A stretch of DNA of 64,000 nt from Flavobacteriaceae bacterium D16 (lineage in GTDB: Bacteria; Bacteroidota; Bacteroidia; Flavobacteriales; Flavobacteriaceae): NCBI GenBank assembly GCA_021295155.1, contig JAJTJC010000036.1:1116001-1180000 (forward strand), read 5' to 3'. The position numbers and the translations under genes are program-made. Below the pieces are notes generated by a model that saw only the letters and a list, made by a program, of their open reading frames with translations, did not search any database and was not told the origin of the DNA. Shown piece after piece: positions 54,437-64,000 of this stretch (positions within the stretch are counted from its first letter, which is position 1; each line of letters starts with the position of its first letter).

Positions 54437-54468
54437 TTCCCAAGTTCATGGGAATACCTGTAAATTTG
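54437..54468 (+). promoter_or_regulatory. maeB promoter with overlapping palindrome
   Basis: TTCCCA (54437-54442), six bases, TGGGAA (54449-54454) form a symmetric 18-bp site. The exact -7 element TAAATTTG follows at 54461-54468, 17 bases before the ATG. The palindrome covers the place where the -33 box would be, so a bound protein would act directly on RNA polymerase. Regulator unknown. Confidence 0.5.
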
Positions 54469-54484
54469 TGCTTTATTCAATCCT

Positions 54485-56791
54485 ATGTCGAAAGATAAGA
54501 AACGCCGAGAGGCGCTGGTATATCACGCCAAACCACAGCCGGGTAAAATCAAGGTGGTTCCAACCAAACCTTATGCTACCCAAAAGGATCTTGCACTCGC
54601 ATACTCCCCTGGAGTGGCCGAACCCTGCCTGGAAATACACAAGGACCGTGAAAACGTGTATCGCTACACAGCCAAGGGAAATATTGTAGCGGTGATTACC
54701 AACGGTACCGCTGTTCTCGGATTAGGGGATATAGGTCCAGAGGCGGCCAAACCGGTTATGGAAGGAAAAAGCCTGCTTTTTAAGATTTTTGCAGATATCG
54801 ATGGTATTGACATTGAACTGGACACCAAAGATGTGGACCAGTTTGTGGAAACGGTTAAAACCATAGCCCCCACCTTTGGCGGGATTAATCTGGAAGACAT
54901 CAAGGCTCCTGAAGCTTTTGAGATTGAGAGACGTTTAAAGGAAGAGCTGGATATTCCGGTAATGCACGATGATCAGCATGGCACAGCCATAATCTCGGCC
55001 GCTGCCTTGTTGAATGCTTTGGAGCTCACCAACAGGAAAATAGGTGAGGTCAGGATTGTAATCAGTGGAGCAGGAGCTGCCGCTATATCCTGTACTAGAC
55101 TTTACAAAGCCTTTGGCGCGAAAGCAGAAAACATATTGATGTTGGATAGCAAAGGGGTAATTCGCAAAGATAGAAAAGGGCTAACCAAGGAAAAACTGGA
55201 GTTTGCCACAGACCTTAAAGTTTCTACCTTGGAAGAGGCTATGGTAGGGGCAGATGTATTTATCGGACTATCCATTGCGGATATCATGACCCCTGAAATG
55301 TTGCTTTCCATGGCTAAGGATCCCATCGTCTTTGCAATGGCGAACCCGGACCCGGAAATAAATTACAAACTGGCCTGTAAAACCCGAAAGGATATTATCA
55401 TGGCTACCGGGCGTTCTGATCATCCAAATCAGGTAAATAACGTATTGGGTTTCCCCTTTATCTTCAGAGGGGCTTTGGATATCCGGGCAACCAAGATCAA
55501 CGAAGAAATGAAAATGGCGGCAGTAAAGGCGCTGGCCGAACTTGCCAAAGAACCTGTTCCCGAACAGGTTAATATTGCCTATGGGGAGACCAGGCTAACC
55601 TTTGGAAGGGAGTATATCATTCCCAAACCATTTGACCCAAGACTTATCGCGGAAATTCCTGCCGCTGTTGCAAAAGCAGCCATAGAGAGCGGTGTTGCTC
55701 GCAATACTATTTCCGATTGGGACCAATATAAGGAAGCTCTGCTTTCGCGTTCAGGAGACGATAATAAGGTAATGCGAATGCTGATGAACCGGGCTAAGGC
55801 TAATCCCAAGAAAATTGTATTTGCCGAGGCCAATCATTTGGATGTGCTGAAGGCTGCCCAAATTTCATACGAAGATGGTTTTGCACTTCCTATCCTCCTG
55901 GGGAATCGCGAGGTTATCGAAGAATTGAAAAAAGAACTGGAATTTGACGCAGATGTACCCATAATCGATCCTAAAGATCCCTCAAGTGAACCAACTCGCG
56001 AAGTCTATGCGGAACGCTTCTATGAAGGTCGGAAAAGAAGAGGAGTGACCCTTTATGGTGCTAGGACCAAGATGAGGGAGCGGAATTATTTTGGATCCAT
56101 GATGGTGTTGGTTGGAGATGCAGATGGTATGATTACCGGACATTCTCGTGCCTACAACAATGTAATCCGACCCATTTTTGAAGTGATTGGTCGTGCGGCT
56201 AATATCACCAGGGCAGCAACCGCACATATTATGATTACAAACAGGGGCCCATTAGTTTTAGCGGACACCTCAATCAATATTGATCCAAATGCAGAAGAGC
56301 TGGCAGAAATAGCGCGGATGACGGCCAATCTGGGAACAGCATTTGGCTTTGATCCTGTCCTTGCTTTACTTTCCTATTCCAATTTTGGTTCTTCAAGTCA
56401 CCCTCACGCTATCAAGGTGCGTGATGCGGTCCAATTGCTGCATGAACGCCACCCGAATCTCACTGTTGATGGGGAGATCCAGACGGATTTTGCTCTTAAT
56501 CGCGAACTTAGGAATTCTCAGTTTCCCTTTTCCAACCTGGGAGGTAAACGTGTAAACACACTTATTTTCCCTAACCTGGAATCTGCTAACATCACCTATA
56601 AACTGTTAAAGGAATTGCATACGGCAAATCCCATTGGTCCCATCATGCTTGGTTTAAGAAGAGCAGTCCACGTACTGCAGTTAGGTGCCAGTGTACCTGA
56701 AATGGTCAATATGGCGGCAGTGGCTGTTATAGATGCCCAGGAGCGTGAAAAGCGCCGGAAGGCCCGTATTGTGGATAATAAAAAAAAATAA
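54485..56791 (+). CDS. maeB: Malic enzyme with phosphotransacetylase-like domain
   Basis: Decarboxylates malate to pyruvate with NAD(P)+; 768 residues. The N-terminal malic domain has AYSPGVAEPCLEI and MHDDQHGTAI. The Rossmann domain has VISGAGAAAISC, and the NADP-dependent MaeB branch is likely. Residues from about 430 form a phosphate acetyl/butyryl transferase-like domain (VFAEANHLDVLKAAQ, MITGHSRAYNNVIRP, HAIKVRDAVQLL), which in E. coli MaeB is regulatory rather than catalytic. It is followed by ruvA after 22 bases, probably on the same transcript. Confidence 0.96.
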   Translation: MSKDKKRREALVYHAKPQPGKIKVVPTKPYATQKDLALAYSPGVAEPCLEIHKDRENVYRYTAKGNIVAVITNGTAVLGLGDIGPEAAKPVMEGKSLLFKIFADIDGIDIELDTKDVDQFVETVKTIAPTFGGINLEDIKAPEAFEIERRLKEELDIPVMHDDQHGTAIISAAALLNALELTNRKIGEVRIVISGAGAAAISCTRLYKAFGAKAENILMLDSKGVIRKDRKGLTKEKLEFATDLKVSTLEEAMVGADVFIGLSIADIMTPEMLLSMAKDPIVFAMANPDPEINYKLACKTRKDIIMATGRSDHPNQVNNVLGFPFIFRGALDIRATKINEEMKMAAVKALAELAKEPVPEQVNIAYGETRLTFGREYIIPKPFDPRLIAEIPAAVAKAAIESGVARNTISDWDQYKEALLSRSGDDNKVMRMLMNRAKANPKKIVFAEANHLDVLKAAQISYEDGFALPILLGNREVIEELKKELEFDADVPIIDPKDPSSEPTREVYAERFYEGRKRRGVTLYGARTKMRERNYFGSMMVLVGDADGMITGHSRAYNNVIRPIFEVIGRAANITRAATAHIMITNRGPLVLADTSINIDPNAEELAEIARMTANLGTAFGFDPVLALLSYSNFGSSSHPHAIKVRDAVQLLHERHPNLTVDGEIQTDFALNRELRNSQFPFSNLGGKRVNTLIFPNLESANITYKLLKELHTANPIGPIMLGLRRAVHVLQLGASVPEMVNMAAVAVIDAQEREKRRKARIVDNKKK

Positions 56792-56813
56792 ATGTAACGG
56801 AGAATAGCCTCAG

Positions 56814-57395
56814 ATGATTGAACATTTAAATGGCCGTATGATTGAAAAAAATCCTACCTACCTGGTCGTGGAATGCGCAGGAGTGGGGTATTTTGTGAAT
56901 ATTTCCCTCAACACCTTCGCCAAGGTTCCGGACCAGGAAAATATTCGGATTTATACCCATTTACAGGTGAAGGAAGATTCCCACACACTCTTTGGGTTTG
57001 CAGATAAAACCGAAAGGGAGATATTCCGCTTATTAATCTCCGTTTCAGGAATCGGTTCCAGCACGGCCCGGACTATGTTATCTTCCATGAGCCCGGAACA
57101 GGTCAGGGATGCAATTGCCTCTGGTGATGTTGCACTTATTCAGTCTATAAAAGGTATTGGGGCCAAGACCGCACAGCGCGTCATACTTGACCTCAAGGAC
57201 AAGATTTTAAAAATATACAACCTACAAGAAGTTTCCACAGATTCAAACAATACAAATAGAGAAGAAGCGTTATCAGCTTTAGAGGTTCTTGGCTTTGCCA
57301 GAAAACAGTCTGAGAAGGCTGTAGATCAGGTCTTATCTCAAGATCCTTCTCTAAGCGCAGAGGACATTATAAAACGGGCGCTGAAAAATTTGTAA
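56814..57395 (+). CDS. ruvA: Holliday junction DNA-binding protein RuvA
   Basis: Tetrameric junction binder that loads RuvB. 193 residues: OB-fold domain (1-62) with VVECAGVGYFVNIS, two helix-hairpin-helix motifs (SVSGIGSSTARTML, SIKGIGAKTAQRVIL) at about 70-135, and a C-terminal RuvB-contacting domain (LEVLGFARKQSEKAV). It lies between maeB and sprA with gaps of 22 and 5 bases, so the three genes appear to be one operon. Confidence 0.97.
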   Translation: MIEHLNGRMIEKNPTYLVVECAGVGYFVNISLNTFAKVPDQENIRIYTHLQVKEDSHTLFGFADKTEREIFRLLISVSGIGSSTARTMLSSMSPEQVRDAIASGDVALIQSIKGIGAKTAQRVILDLKDKILKIYNLQEVSTDSNNTNREEALSALEVLGFARKQSEKAVDQVLSQDPSLSAEDIIKRALKNL

Positions 57396-57400
57396 CTAGT

Positions 57401-60400
57401 TTGAAAAAAGGGGCATTTTCAACTCTTAAATCTTATTCATTTAAGGTTGCTTTCCTATTTACTTTATTTCTTGTCGGATCCCAATGGGCTACCGCACAGG
57501 AAGAACAGCCTGCAGACTCTGTACAGACAGGAGTCGCCCTGGGTCGTATTCTTCTGAAAAACCCGGAGAGCATTGTCTCAAAATATACCTACGACCCTAA
57601 ATTGGATCGCTATATCTACACAGAAAGTGTAGGAGAATTCAACATTAATTACCCTATAATACTAACCCCAAAGGAATATCTGGAAATGGTCAGAAAGGAG
57701 GGTATGAAATCTTATTTCAAGGATAAGATCGATGCCTACTCCGGCAAAAAAGCAGGTAGTGAGGAGGCCCGAAAAAACCTTTTGCCTAATTTCTACGTCA
57801 ACAATAGTTTCTTTGAATCTGTTTTTGGAGGCAATACCATTGAGGTGATTCCTCAGGGTTCCGTCGCTATGGATCTCGGGGTGATCTGGCAGAAAAATGA
57901 TAATCCGGCTTTATCGCCACGGAACAGGACGAATCTGTCATTTGATTTCGACCAGCGTATAAGCCTGAGCATGCTCGGCAAGATAGGAGAACGTCTCCAG
58001 GTAACAGCTAACTACGATACTGAAGCAACTTTCGATTTCCAGAATCTTGTAAAACTTGACTATACACCTACGGAGGATGATATTATCAGGAAAATTGAAG
58101 TAGGAAACGTAAACCTACCCCTGAACAGTTCCTTAATAACCGGTGCCCAAAGCCTTTTTGGGGTAAAAACACAACTCCAGTTCGGAAAGACTACGGTAAC
58201 TGCTGTTTTTTCTGAGCAACGCTCACAAAACAATACGGTAGTTGCCCAAGGTGGTGGAACATTGAACGAATTTGAATTAACTGCTTTGGATTATGATGAG
58301 GACCGGCACTTTTTCCTGTCCCAGTTTTTCAGGGACCAGTACGATGCAGCTCTTGAATCCTATCCCTTTATCCGCAGCCAGGTTCAGATTACCCGTCTTG
58401 AGGTGTGGGTAACCAACAGGAGCCAGCAGACCCTGAATGTCCGGAATGTAGTAGCACTCCAGGATCTTGGGGAACCCACAAAAGATAAAACACGTATTGG
58501 TATTGCCAACGGTGAACCAGCAGGCTTCTTTAATATTCTGGCTTCTAATCCTGATTTGCCCAGGAACGGGGCGAACGATTTTGATCCATCCCTTATTGGA
58601 GCGGGTGGCGTGTTAACTGACCAAATTAGGGATATAGCCACCGTGGACGATGGGTTTTCCATAGCTACGGGGTATCAGATTAACCAGGGATTTGACTATG
58701 CCATTCTGGAAAATGCCCGGAAATTGGAACAAGGCAGGGACTATTCCTTTAATTCCCAGCTGGGTTATATCTCCCTGAACCAGAGGTTAAGCAATGATGA
58801 GGTCCTCGCAGTTTCTTTTCAGTATACCTTTAATGGCGAAGTCTTTCAGGTTGGAGAATTCGCGAATGGCGGGATAGATGCCACTACGGTTTCAGGGGGA
58901 GTTAACCCGGAAATCAGCAACAACACCCTGGTCTTGAAATTGCTGAAAAGTAATATTACCAACGTCAATGACCCCATCTGGGATCTGATGATGAAAAATA
59001 TTTATTCTACCGGCGCCTTCCAGCTAAGCCAGGAGGATTTTAAATTCAACATACTCTATTCCGATCCAACACCCAGGAATTATATAACCCCAGTAGACCC
59101 CAATGATGGTTGGCCCAACACACCCGAACCACTTGAAGACCGAATCCTGATTGATGTGTTTAATCTGGATAGGCTCAACATTTACAATGATGTCCAGCCC
59201 GGTGGAGATGGATTCTTCGACTTTATACCCGGGATAACCGTGAATACCCAGGGAGGGCAAATCATCTTTACCAAGGTGGAACCCTTTGGAGAATACCTCT
59301 TTAATGTGCTTGGAGGGGGAACCTATGATATAGACGACGACCAGGGATATAATCTCAATCAACAGAAGTACGTCTTCCGGAACATGTATGCACAAACCAA
59401 GGCAGCTTCACTGCAGGATGCGGAAAAGAACAGGTTCAGGCTCAAAGGACGATACAAATCCGAAGGATCTGGTGGGATTCCAATTGGGGCGTTTAATGTG
59501 CCCAGGGGTTCTGTACGAGTAACCGCTGGCGGTCGTCAACTACAAGAGGGAATAGACTATACTGTAAATTATCAGGCAGGGACGGTGCAAATCCTGGATC
59601 CCAGTCTGGAGGCTTCCAATACACCTATCAACATCTCTGTAGAGAACAATGCAGTTTTTGGTCAGCAAACACGGCGTTTTACCGGAGTAAACGTAGAACA
59701 CCAATTCAACGACAATTTTGTATTGGGTGCTACGCTGCTCAATTTGAATGAAAGACCACTTACCCAAAAATCGAACTATGGAATAGAGCCTGTTAACAAC
59801 ACCATTTTTGGACTTAACGGGAACTTTTCTACAGAAATTCCCTTTTTGACACGACTGGCCAATAAGTTACCTAACATTGACACCGATGTTCCTTCTAATC
59901 TTTCCCTCAGGGGTGAAGTGGCCTTTTTAAAGCCTAACTCTCCGAAAAATGCGGACTTCAGGGGGGAAACAACCACTTACCTGGATGATTTTGAAGGTGC
60001 TCAGGCACTGATTGATATCCGCTCGTCATTGGGTTGGTCGCTTGCTAGTACCCCAGAAGAATTTAAGGTAGATGGCGAAGACGATCTGGAAACAGGCTTT
60101 GAAAGGGCCAAAATGGCCTGGTATACCATTGACCCCATCTTTTATACAAACCAGAGGCCGGCTTCAGTTTCTGACAACGATATTTCTACCAATGCCACCC
60201 GGCGGGTTTTCATTGATGAGGTCTTCCCTCAGATAGATGTGGCCCAGGGACAAACCACCGTACAAAACACCCTGGATTTGGTTTATTATCCCGACCTGCG
60301 AGGTCCCTATAATGCCAATGATAATTTTACCACATTGACTGCTGATCAGAAATGGGCAGGTATCATGAGATCACTGAGCAGTACTAATTTTGAGCAGTCC

Positions 60401-63400
60401 AATGTGGAGTTTGTACAATTCTGGGTTCTGGATCCCTATGTAGATGGAATTACCAACAGTCCCGGAGAATTGGTAATCAATCTGGGGAATATATCGGAAG
60501 ACATCCTAGAAGATGGCAGGAAACAATATGAAAACGGGCTGCCCGGACTAAACAGTAATGATCTGACAACCACTACTGATTGGGGAAAGGTGCCAGCAAC
60601 CCAATCACTGGTATATGCTTTTGATGCAAATGAAACCAACAGGGGCTTGCAGGACATAGGATTTGACGGACTAAATGATGCAGACGAAGCAGCTCAGGGA
60701 TATACGGGTCCGCCAGAAGATCCTGCACTGGATAACTATCAATACTACCTGAACAGAGAGGGTGGCATTCTGGAACGTTATTTGGATTTTAACAACCCGG
60801 ATGGAAACTCCCCGGTTGAGGTAACCAATACCAACAGAGGTTCTACCACCCTGCCCGATGTGGAAGATGTAGACCGGGACCTTACCATGAATACCATTAA
60901 TAGTTATTATGAGTACCGTATCCCGATCAGACCTAATACAACCATTAATGATCGCTATGTAACAGACATCAAGGAAGGGGTTACTCCCAACTTGCCCAAT
61001 GGCTCCCAGATAAACAGAAGGTGGATACAGTATAAGATACCACTAAGTGATTTCACAGATGCCGTTGGCGGAATCTCTGATTTCAGATCCATAAGTTTTA
61101 TGAGGATGTACCTTACAGGTTTTTCAGATGATGTGGTTCTCAGGTTTGCTACCCTGGATCTGGTTCGTGGCGATTGGAGGCTCTACACAAAATCCCTGCA
61201 AAGTGATGGGGATGATTCTTCCGATGACGGAACCCTAGTCGACGTAAATACGGTTAATATTGAGGAAAATAATTCCAGGATCCCAATACCTTATGTGCTG
61301 CCTCCTGGAGTGGTGAGGGAACAACTGAATAATAATAATACCATCATCAGGCAGAATGAACAATCCCTTTCCTTTGTGGTAGAAAACCTGGAACCTCAGG
61401 ATTCAAGGGGGGTATTTAAGAATGTCAATGTCGACGTGCGTCAATACCAACGGATTAAGATGTTCCTGCATGCAGAGAAAATTGTTGATTCAGACTACCT
61501 GGATTCGGATGTGCCTCTGGTAGGGTTTCTGAGGATAGGTACCGATTTCTCCGAAAATTTCTACCAGCTGGAGGTACCTCTGCAGTTTACCTCTTTTGGA
61601 GCTACCACCCCCGAGGAGATTTGGCCTGATGTGAATGAGCTGGACATTGCCATTGAAGACCTGAAGAGAGTTAAATCACAGGGGATTGCTGATCAGACAC
61701 TCGGAGACTTGCTATTTTATGAAGTGATAGATGGAGAGGTGGTTTCCGTGCCAGAATTTGCACCTAGGACCCAGGGCAGGGTCCGTATCGGGATAAGGGG
61801 AAATCCTTCTTTAGGAAGTATTCGCAGTGCAATGCTGGGGATTAAAAACATCGACAATATTCCGGCAAGGGGAGAGGTATGGTTTAATGAACTACGGCTC
61901 GCTGGACTGGATAATAATGGCGGATGGGCTGCAGTTGGGGCAATTGATGCCAATATCGCCGATTTTGCTAATGTTTCGGCCACAGGAAGCAAAAGTACAT
62001 CCGGATTCGGTGCGATCGACCAGATGCCCAATGAAAGGCTAAGGGAAGACGCTATAAGTTATGACGTGGTTACTAATGTAGAGGTTGGTCAGTTGTTTCC
62101 CCAAAAGTGGAATTTACAGATCCCATTTAATTATGGCATATCTGAACAACTTATCACCCCTGAATTTGATCCTGTTTACGATGATCTTAAGCTGGACGAT
62201 CGTATTGCTGCCGCTGCTACCGAAGCAGAAGCAGAAGAGATACAGGAACAGGCGGAGGACTATACGAAAAGGACGAGTATCAACTTTATCGGTGTTCGGA
62301 AAAACAGAGGTTCTGAGGCAGAGGCCAATTTCTTTGACATCGAGAACTTCACCTTCAATTACTCCTATAACGAAACCCAACATCGGGATTTTGAAGTGCA
62401 GCAATTGCGGGATCAGAACGTGAAAGCCGGTTTTGTATACAATCATAATTTCAAACCAGCCCCGGTGGCACCCTTTGCAAAAAATGATTCACTTTTCCGG
62501 GGGAATTACTGGAAATGGCTCAAAGACTTGAATATTAATCTGCTTCCTTCCAGTTTGTCCGTTAGATCTGATATTAACAGGCAGTTCAATCAACAACGTT
62601 TCCGCGATGTACTTGAACCGGGGGTAGAACGATTGCAACTGCCCGTGCTTCAACAACGTAATTATTTGTTTAACTGGGAATATGCGCTGAATTACAGCCT
62701 CACTAAGTCTCTTAGGGTAAACCTTACCACTTCGAATAATAATATTGTAAGAAACTATTTTAGCGAGGAAGGAAATCCGGATTCTCCCATCGATGAATCC
62801 CTGGAAGTCTGGGATGGATTCTTTGATGTGGGTGAACCCAACAGGCATTCCCAGCAAATGCAGATCAATTATGAACTGCCTTTTAATAAGGTCCCAATCC
62901 TCGATTTTATAAATGCTCAGTACACCTACACCAGTAATTTCGACTGGCAGCGCGGGGGAGATGCTATTCGGGAAGTAACCGGTGAAAACATCAACACCAT
63001 ACAAAATGCACAGACGCATACATTCACTGCTGCATTGAGTATGCCAAGGTTTTATGATCAGATCGGATTAAAGAAGCGCGATACCAAGGGCTCAACCCAA
63101 GCAGTAAGGCGCGACAAGGCAGGTAACCCACCCAGTGGAAGTCAGCAGCAAAAGTCACGCAAAGCCAGTGGACTTGGAAATGCACTTATTGATGTCTTGA
63201 CCATGGTAAAGCGATTAAATATTAATTATAGCGAAAATAACGGACAGGTACTGCCAGGCTATACCCAGTCGATCGGATTTATTGGTACTACACGCCCTAC
63301 ACTGGGGTTTGTGTTTGGAAGCCAGGCAGATGTAAGGTTTGAGGCAGCAAGAAATGGATGGCTTACTACTTTTCCCGAATTTAATCAGCAGTTTATTCAG

Positions 63401-64000
63401 AGAAATAGTAACCAGTTGAACATCACGGCCACGGCCCAACTCACCACAGACCTTACCATTGACTTGACTGCAGACAGGCAGTTTACAAGTAGCCTGCAAG
63501 AAAATTTCAAAGTCGAGGATGGGGAATATATCCAGCAGACTCCTAATACCTTTGGTAACTTTAGTATATCCACTATACTGATAGGAACATTTTTCAGTAA
63601 AAGCGATGAGTTGCGATCCGATAATTTTGAAACGTTTAAAGAGAACAGGATAACGATTGCCAACCGATTGCTATCTGACCGATCCGGGTCCGATGAGGGG
63701 GTGGATGCGGATGGCTTCCCTATCCGTTACAGCAAGACGAACCAGGATGTACTGTTACCAGCATTTTTTGCGGCCTATTCCGGGCAGGATGTGAATCGGG
63801 TAAATCTCGATGCATTTCGACAAATTCCCATTCCCAACTGGAATGTTAAGTATACAGGACTCATGCGCAATAAATGGTTTAAGAAAAAATTCAAACGTTT
63901 TTCACTGAGTCATGGGTATAGAGCAGCCTATAGCATTAACTCCTTCCAAACTAACCTGGAACGCCAGAATAATCCCATAAATCCGGAAAATCAGGATTTA
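57401..64000 (+). CDS. sprA: SprA, type IX secretion outer-membrane translocon (C-terminus missing)
   Basis: Giant outer-membrane barrel that forms the type IX secretion channel. A TTG at 57401 opens a frame that stays open for 2200 codons to the window end; the full protein is usually near 2350-2400 residues. TTG is the only start before the signal peptide (KVAFLFTLFLVGSQWATAQ); the next in-frame ATG is far downstream. SprA signatures include GRILLKNPESIVSKYTYDP, GEFNINYPIILTPKEYLEM, NRTNLSFDFDQRISLSMLGKIGERLQVT, FKLDD-like strand repeats and LDYTPTEDDIIRKIEVGNV. It is five bases after ruvA, a neighbour seen in other Flavobacteria. Confidence 0.97.
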   Translation, partial: MKKGAFSTLKSYSFKVAFLFTLFLVGSQWATAQEEQPADSVQTGVALGRILLKNPESIVSKYTYDPKLDRYIYTESVGEFNINYPIILTPKEYLEMVRKEGMKSYFKDKIDAYSGKKAGSEEARKNLLPNFYVNNSFFESVFGGNTIEVIPQGSVAMDLGVIWQKNDNPALSPRNRTNLSFDFDQRISLSMLGKIGERLQVTANYDTEATFDFQNLVKLDYTPTEDDIIRKIEVGNVNLPLNSSLITGAQSLFGVKTQLQFGKTTVTAVFSEQRSQNNTVVAQGGGTLNEFELTALDYDEDRHFFLSQFFRDQYDAALESYPFIRSQVQITRLEVWVTNRSQQTLNVRNVVALQDLGEPTKDKTRIGIANGEPAGFFNILASNPDLPRNGANDFDPSLIGAGGVLTDQIRDIATVDDGFSIATGYQINQGFDYAILENARKLEQGRDYSFNSQLGYISLNQRLSNDEVLAVSFQYTFNGEVFQVGEFANGGIDATTVSGGVNPEISNNTLVLKLLKSNITNVNDPIWDLMMKNIYSTGAFQLSQEDFKFNILYSDPTPRNYITPVDPNDGWPNTPEPLEDRILIDVFNLDRLNIYNDVQPGGDGFFDFIPGITVNTQGGQIIFTKVEPFGEYLFNVLGGGTYDIDDDQGYNLNQQKYVFRNMYAQTKAASLQDAEKNRFRLKGRYKSEGSGGIPIGAFNVPRGSVRVTAGGRQLQEGIDYTVNYQAGTVQILDPSLEASNTPINISVENNAVFGQQTRRFTGVNVEHQFNDNFVLGATLLNLNERPLTQKSNYGIEPVNNTIFGLNGNFSTEIPFLTRLANKLPNIDTDVPSNLSLRGEVAFLKPNSPKNADFRGETTTYLDDFEGAQALIDIRSSLGWSLASTPEEFKVDGEDDLETGFERAKMAWYTIDPIFYTNQRPASVSDNDISTNATRRVFIDEVFPQIDVAQGQTTVQNTLDLVYYPDLRGPYNANDNFTTLTADQKWAGIMRSLSSTNFEQSNVEFVQFWVLDPYVDGITNSPGELVINLGNISEDILEDGRKQYENGLPGLNSNDLTTTTDWGKVPATQSLVYAFDANETNRGLQDIGFDGLNDADEAAQGYTGPPEDPALDNYQYYLNREGGILERYLDFNNPDGNSPVEVTNTNRGSTTLPDVEDVDRDLTMNTINSYYEYRIPIRPNTTINDRYVTDIKEGVTPNLPNGSQINRRWIQYKIPLSDFTDAVGGISDFRSISFMRMYLTGFSDDVVLRFATLDLVRGDWRLYTKSLQSDGDDSSDDGTLVDVNTVNIEENNSRIPIPYVLPPGVVREQLNNNNTIIRQNEQSLSFVVENLEPQDSRGVFKNVNVDVRQYQRIKMFLHAEKIVDSDYLDSDVPLVGFLRIGTDFSENFYQLEVPLQFTSFGATTPEEIWPDVNELDIAIEDLKRVKSQGIADQTLGDLLFYEVIDGEVVSVPEFAPRTQGRVRIGIRGNPSLGSIRSAMLGIKNIDNIPARGEVWFNELRLAGLDNNGGWAAVGAIDANIADFANVSATGSKSTSGFGAIDQMPNERLREDAISYDVVTNVEVGQLFPQKWNLQIPFNYGISEQLITPEFDPVYDDLKLDDRIAAAATEAEAEEIQEQAEDYTKRTSINFIGVRKNRGSEAEANFFDIENFTFNYSYNETQHRDFEVQQLRDQNVKAGFVYNHNFKPAPVAPFAKNDSLFRGNYWKWLKDLNINLLPSSLSVRSDINRQFNQQRFRDVLEPGVERLQLPVLQQRNYLFNWEYALNYSLTKSLRVNLTTSNNNIVRNYFSEEGNPDSPIDESLEVWDGFFDVGEPNRHSQQMQINYELPFNKVPILDFINAQYTYTSNFDWQRGGDAIREVTGENINTIQNAQTHTFTAALSMPRFYDQIGLKKRDTKGSTQAVRRDKAGNPPSGSQQQKSRKASGLGNALIDVLTMVKRLNINYSENNGQVLPGYTQSIGFIGTTRPTLGFVFGSQADVRFEAARNGWLTTFPEFNQQFIQRNSNQLNITATAQLTTDLTIDLTADRQFTSSLQENFKVEDGEYIQQTPNTFGNFSISTILIGTFFSKSDELRSDNFETFKENRITIANRLLSDRSGSDEGVDADGFPIRYSKTNQDVLLPAFFAAYSGQDVNRVNLDAFRQIPIPNWNVKYTGLMRNKWFKKKFKRFSLSHGYRAAYSINSFQTNLERQNNPINPENQDL

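Noticed and set aside
1-64000. CRISPR arrays, insertion sequences, prophage, toxin-antitoxin or defence genes
   Set aside because: No regular repeat-spacer array, transposase, integrase or recognisable defence gene was seen; the window is core genome.

Overview
The window looks like core chromosome of a marine-type member of the Flavobacteriaceae (phylum Bacteroidota). Several things support this. The gene order is typical of that group: rimP-nusA-infB, then a complete alternative complex III and cytochrome oxidase operon, and ruvA followed by the type IX secretion gene sprA. Promoters carry the Bacteroidota -7 element TAnnTTTG, with TTTG about 19-20 bases upstream where a -33 box is visible. 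Strong Shine-Dalgarno sites are nearly absent. S2 and EF-Ts are read as a pair. No insertion sequence, prophage, CRISPR array or plasmid gene is visible.

Layout. 1-7233 (minus): a truncated membrane protein, rpoN, asnS, an RND/MMPL-type exporter, frr and pyrH. 7356-8089 (plus): a small membrane protein overlapping an XRE-type regulator, behind a repeat-rich promoter. 8144-11213 (minus): tsf, rpsB, rpsI and rplM. 11472-18348: a surface-type lipoprotein, polA, a secreted asparaginase, cutC, a membrane metallophosphoesterase and a cysteine-free thioredoxin-fold protein. 18420-26750: a large DUF2723 membrane protein, tRNA-Gln, a secreted sugar isomerase-like protein, a GH3 lipoprotein and a cation/proton antiporter. 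26883-31355: rimP-nusA-infB behind a terminator-like leader hairpin. 31417-43703: a SPOR protein, then actA-F, coxB and coxA. 43835-57395: a GIN-domain protein, pckA, ruvB, a zinc ribbon with a P450, a membrane AraC-type regulator, a secreted protein, queG, an SLC45-type transporter, the malic enzyme hybrid maeB and ruvA. 57401-64000: sprA, which runs off the window.

How the parts work together. The act-cox block encodes a full quinol-to-oxygen electron path: quinol to ActB/C/F, then the ActA and ActE hemes, then CuA, then heme a3/CuB. PckA and MaeB sit at the C4/C3 node of carbon metabolism. RuvA and RuvB resolve recombination junctions with PolA available for repair. The two translation blocks supply S2, S9, L13, EF-Ts, RRF, RimP, NusA and IF2.

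The most notable signals are: (i) one helix-hairpin-helix module fused to the C-termini of two unrelated proteins, ribosomal protein S2 and the complex III subunit ActC; (ii) a terminator-like hairpin in the rimP-nusA leader; (iii) a repeat-rich promoter for the membrane protein/XRE pair; (iv) a membrane-tethered AraC-type regulator with an 18-bp palindrome upstream; (v) a thioredoxin-fold protein with no cysteine; and (vi) His-rich segments in two neighbouring respiratory subunits. I found no wholly new system. Most of the window is conserved housekeeping DNA, and the interest lies in regulation and domain fusions.
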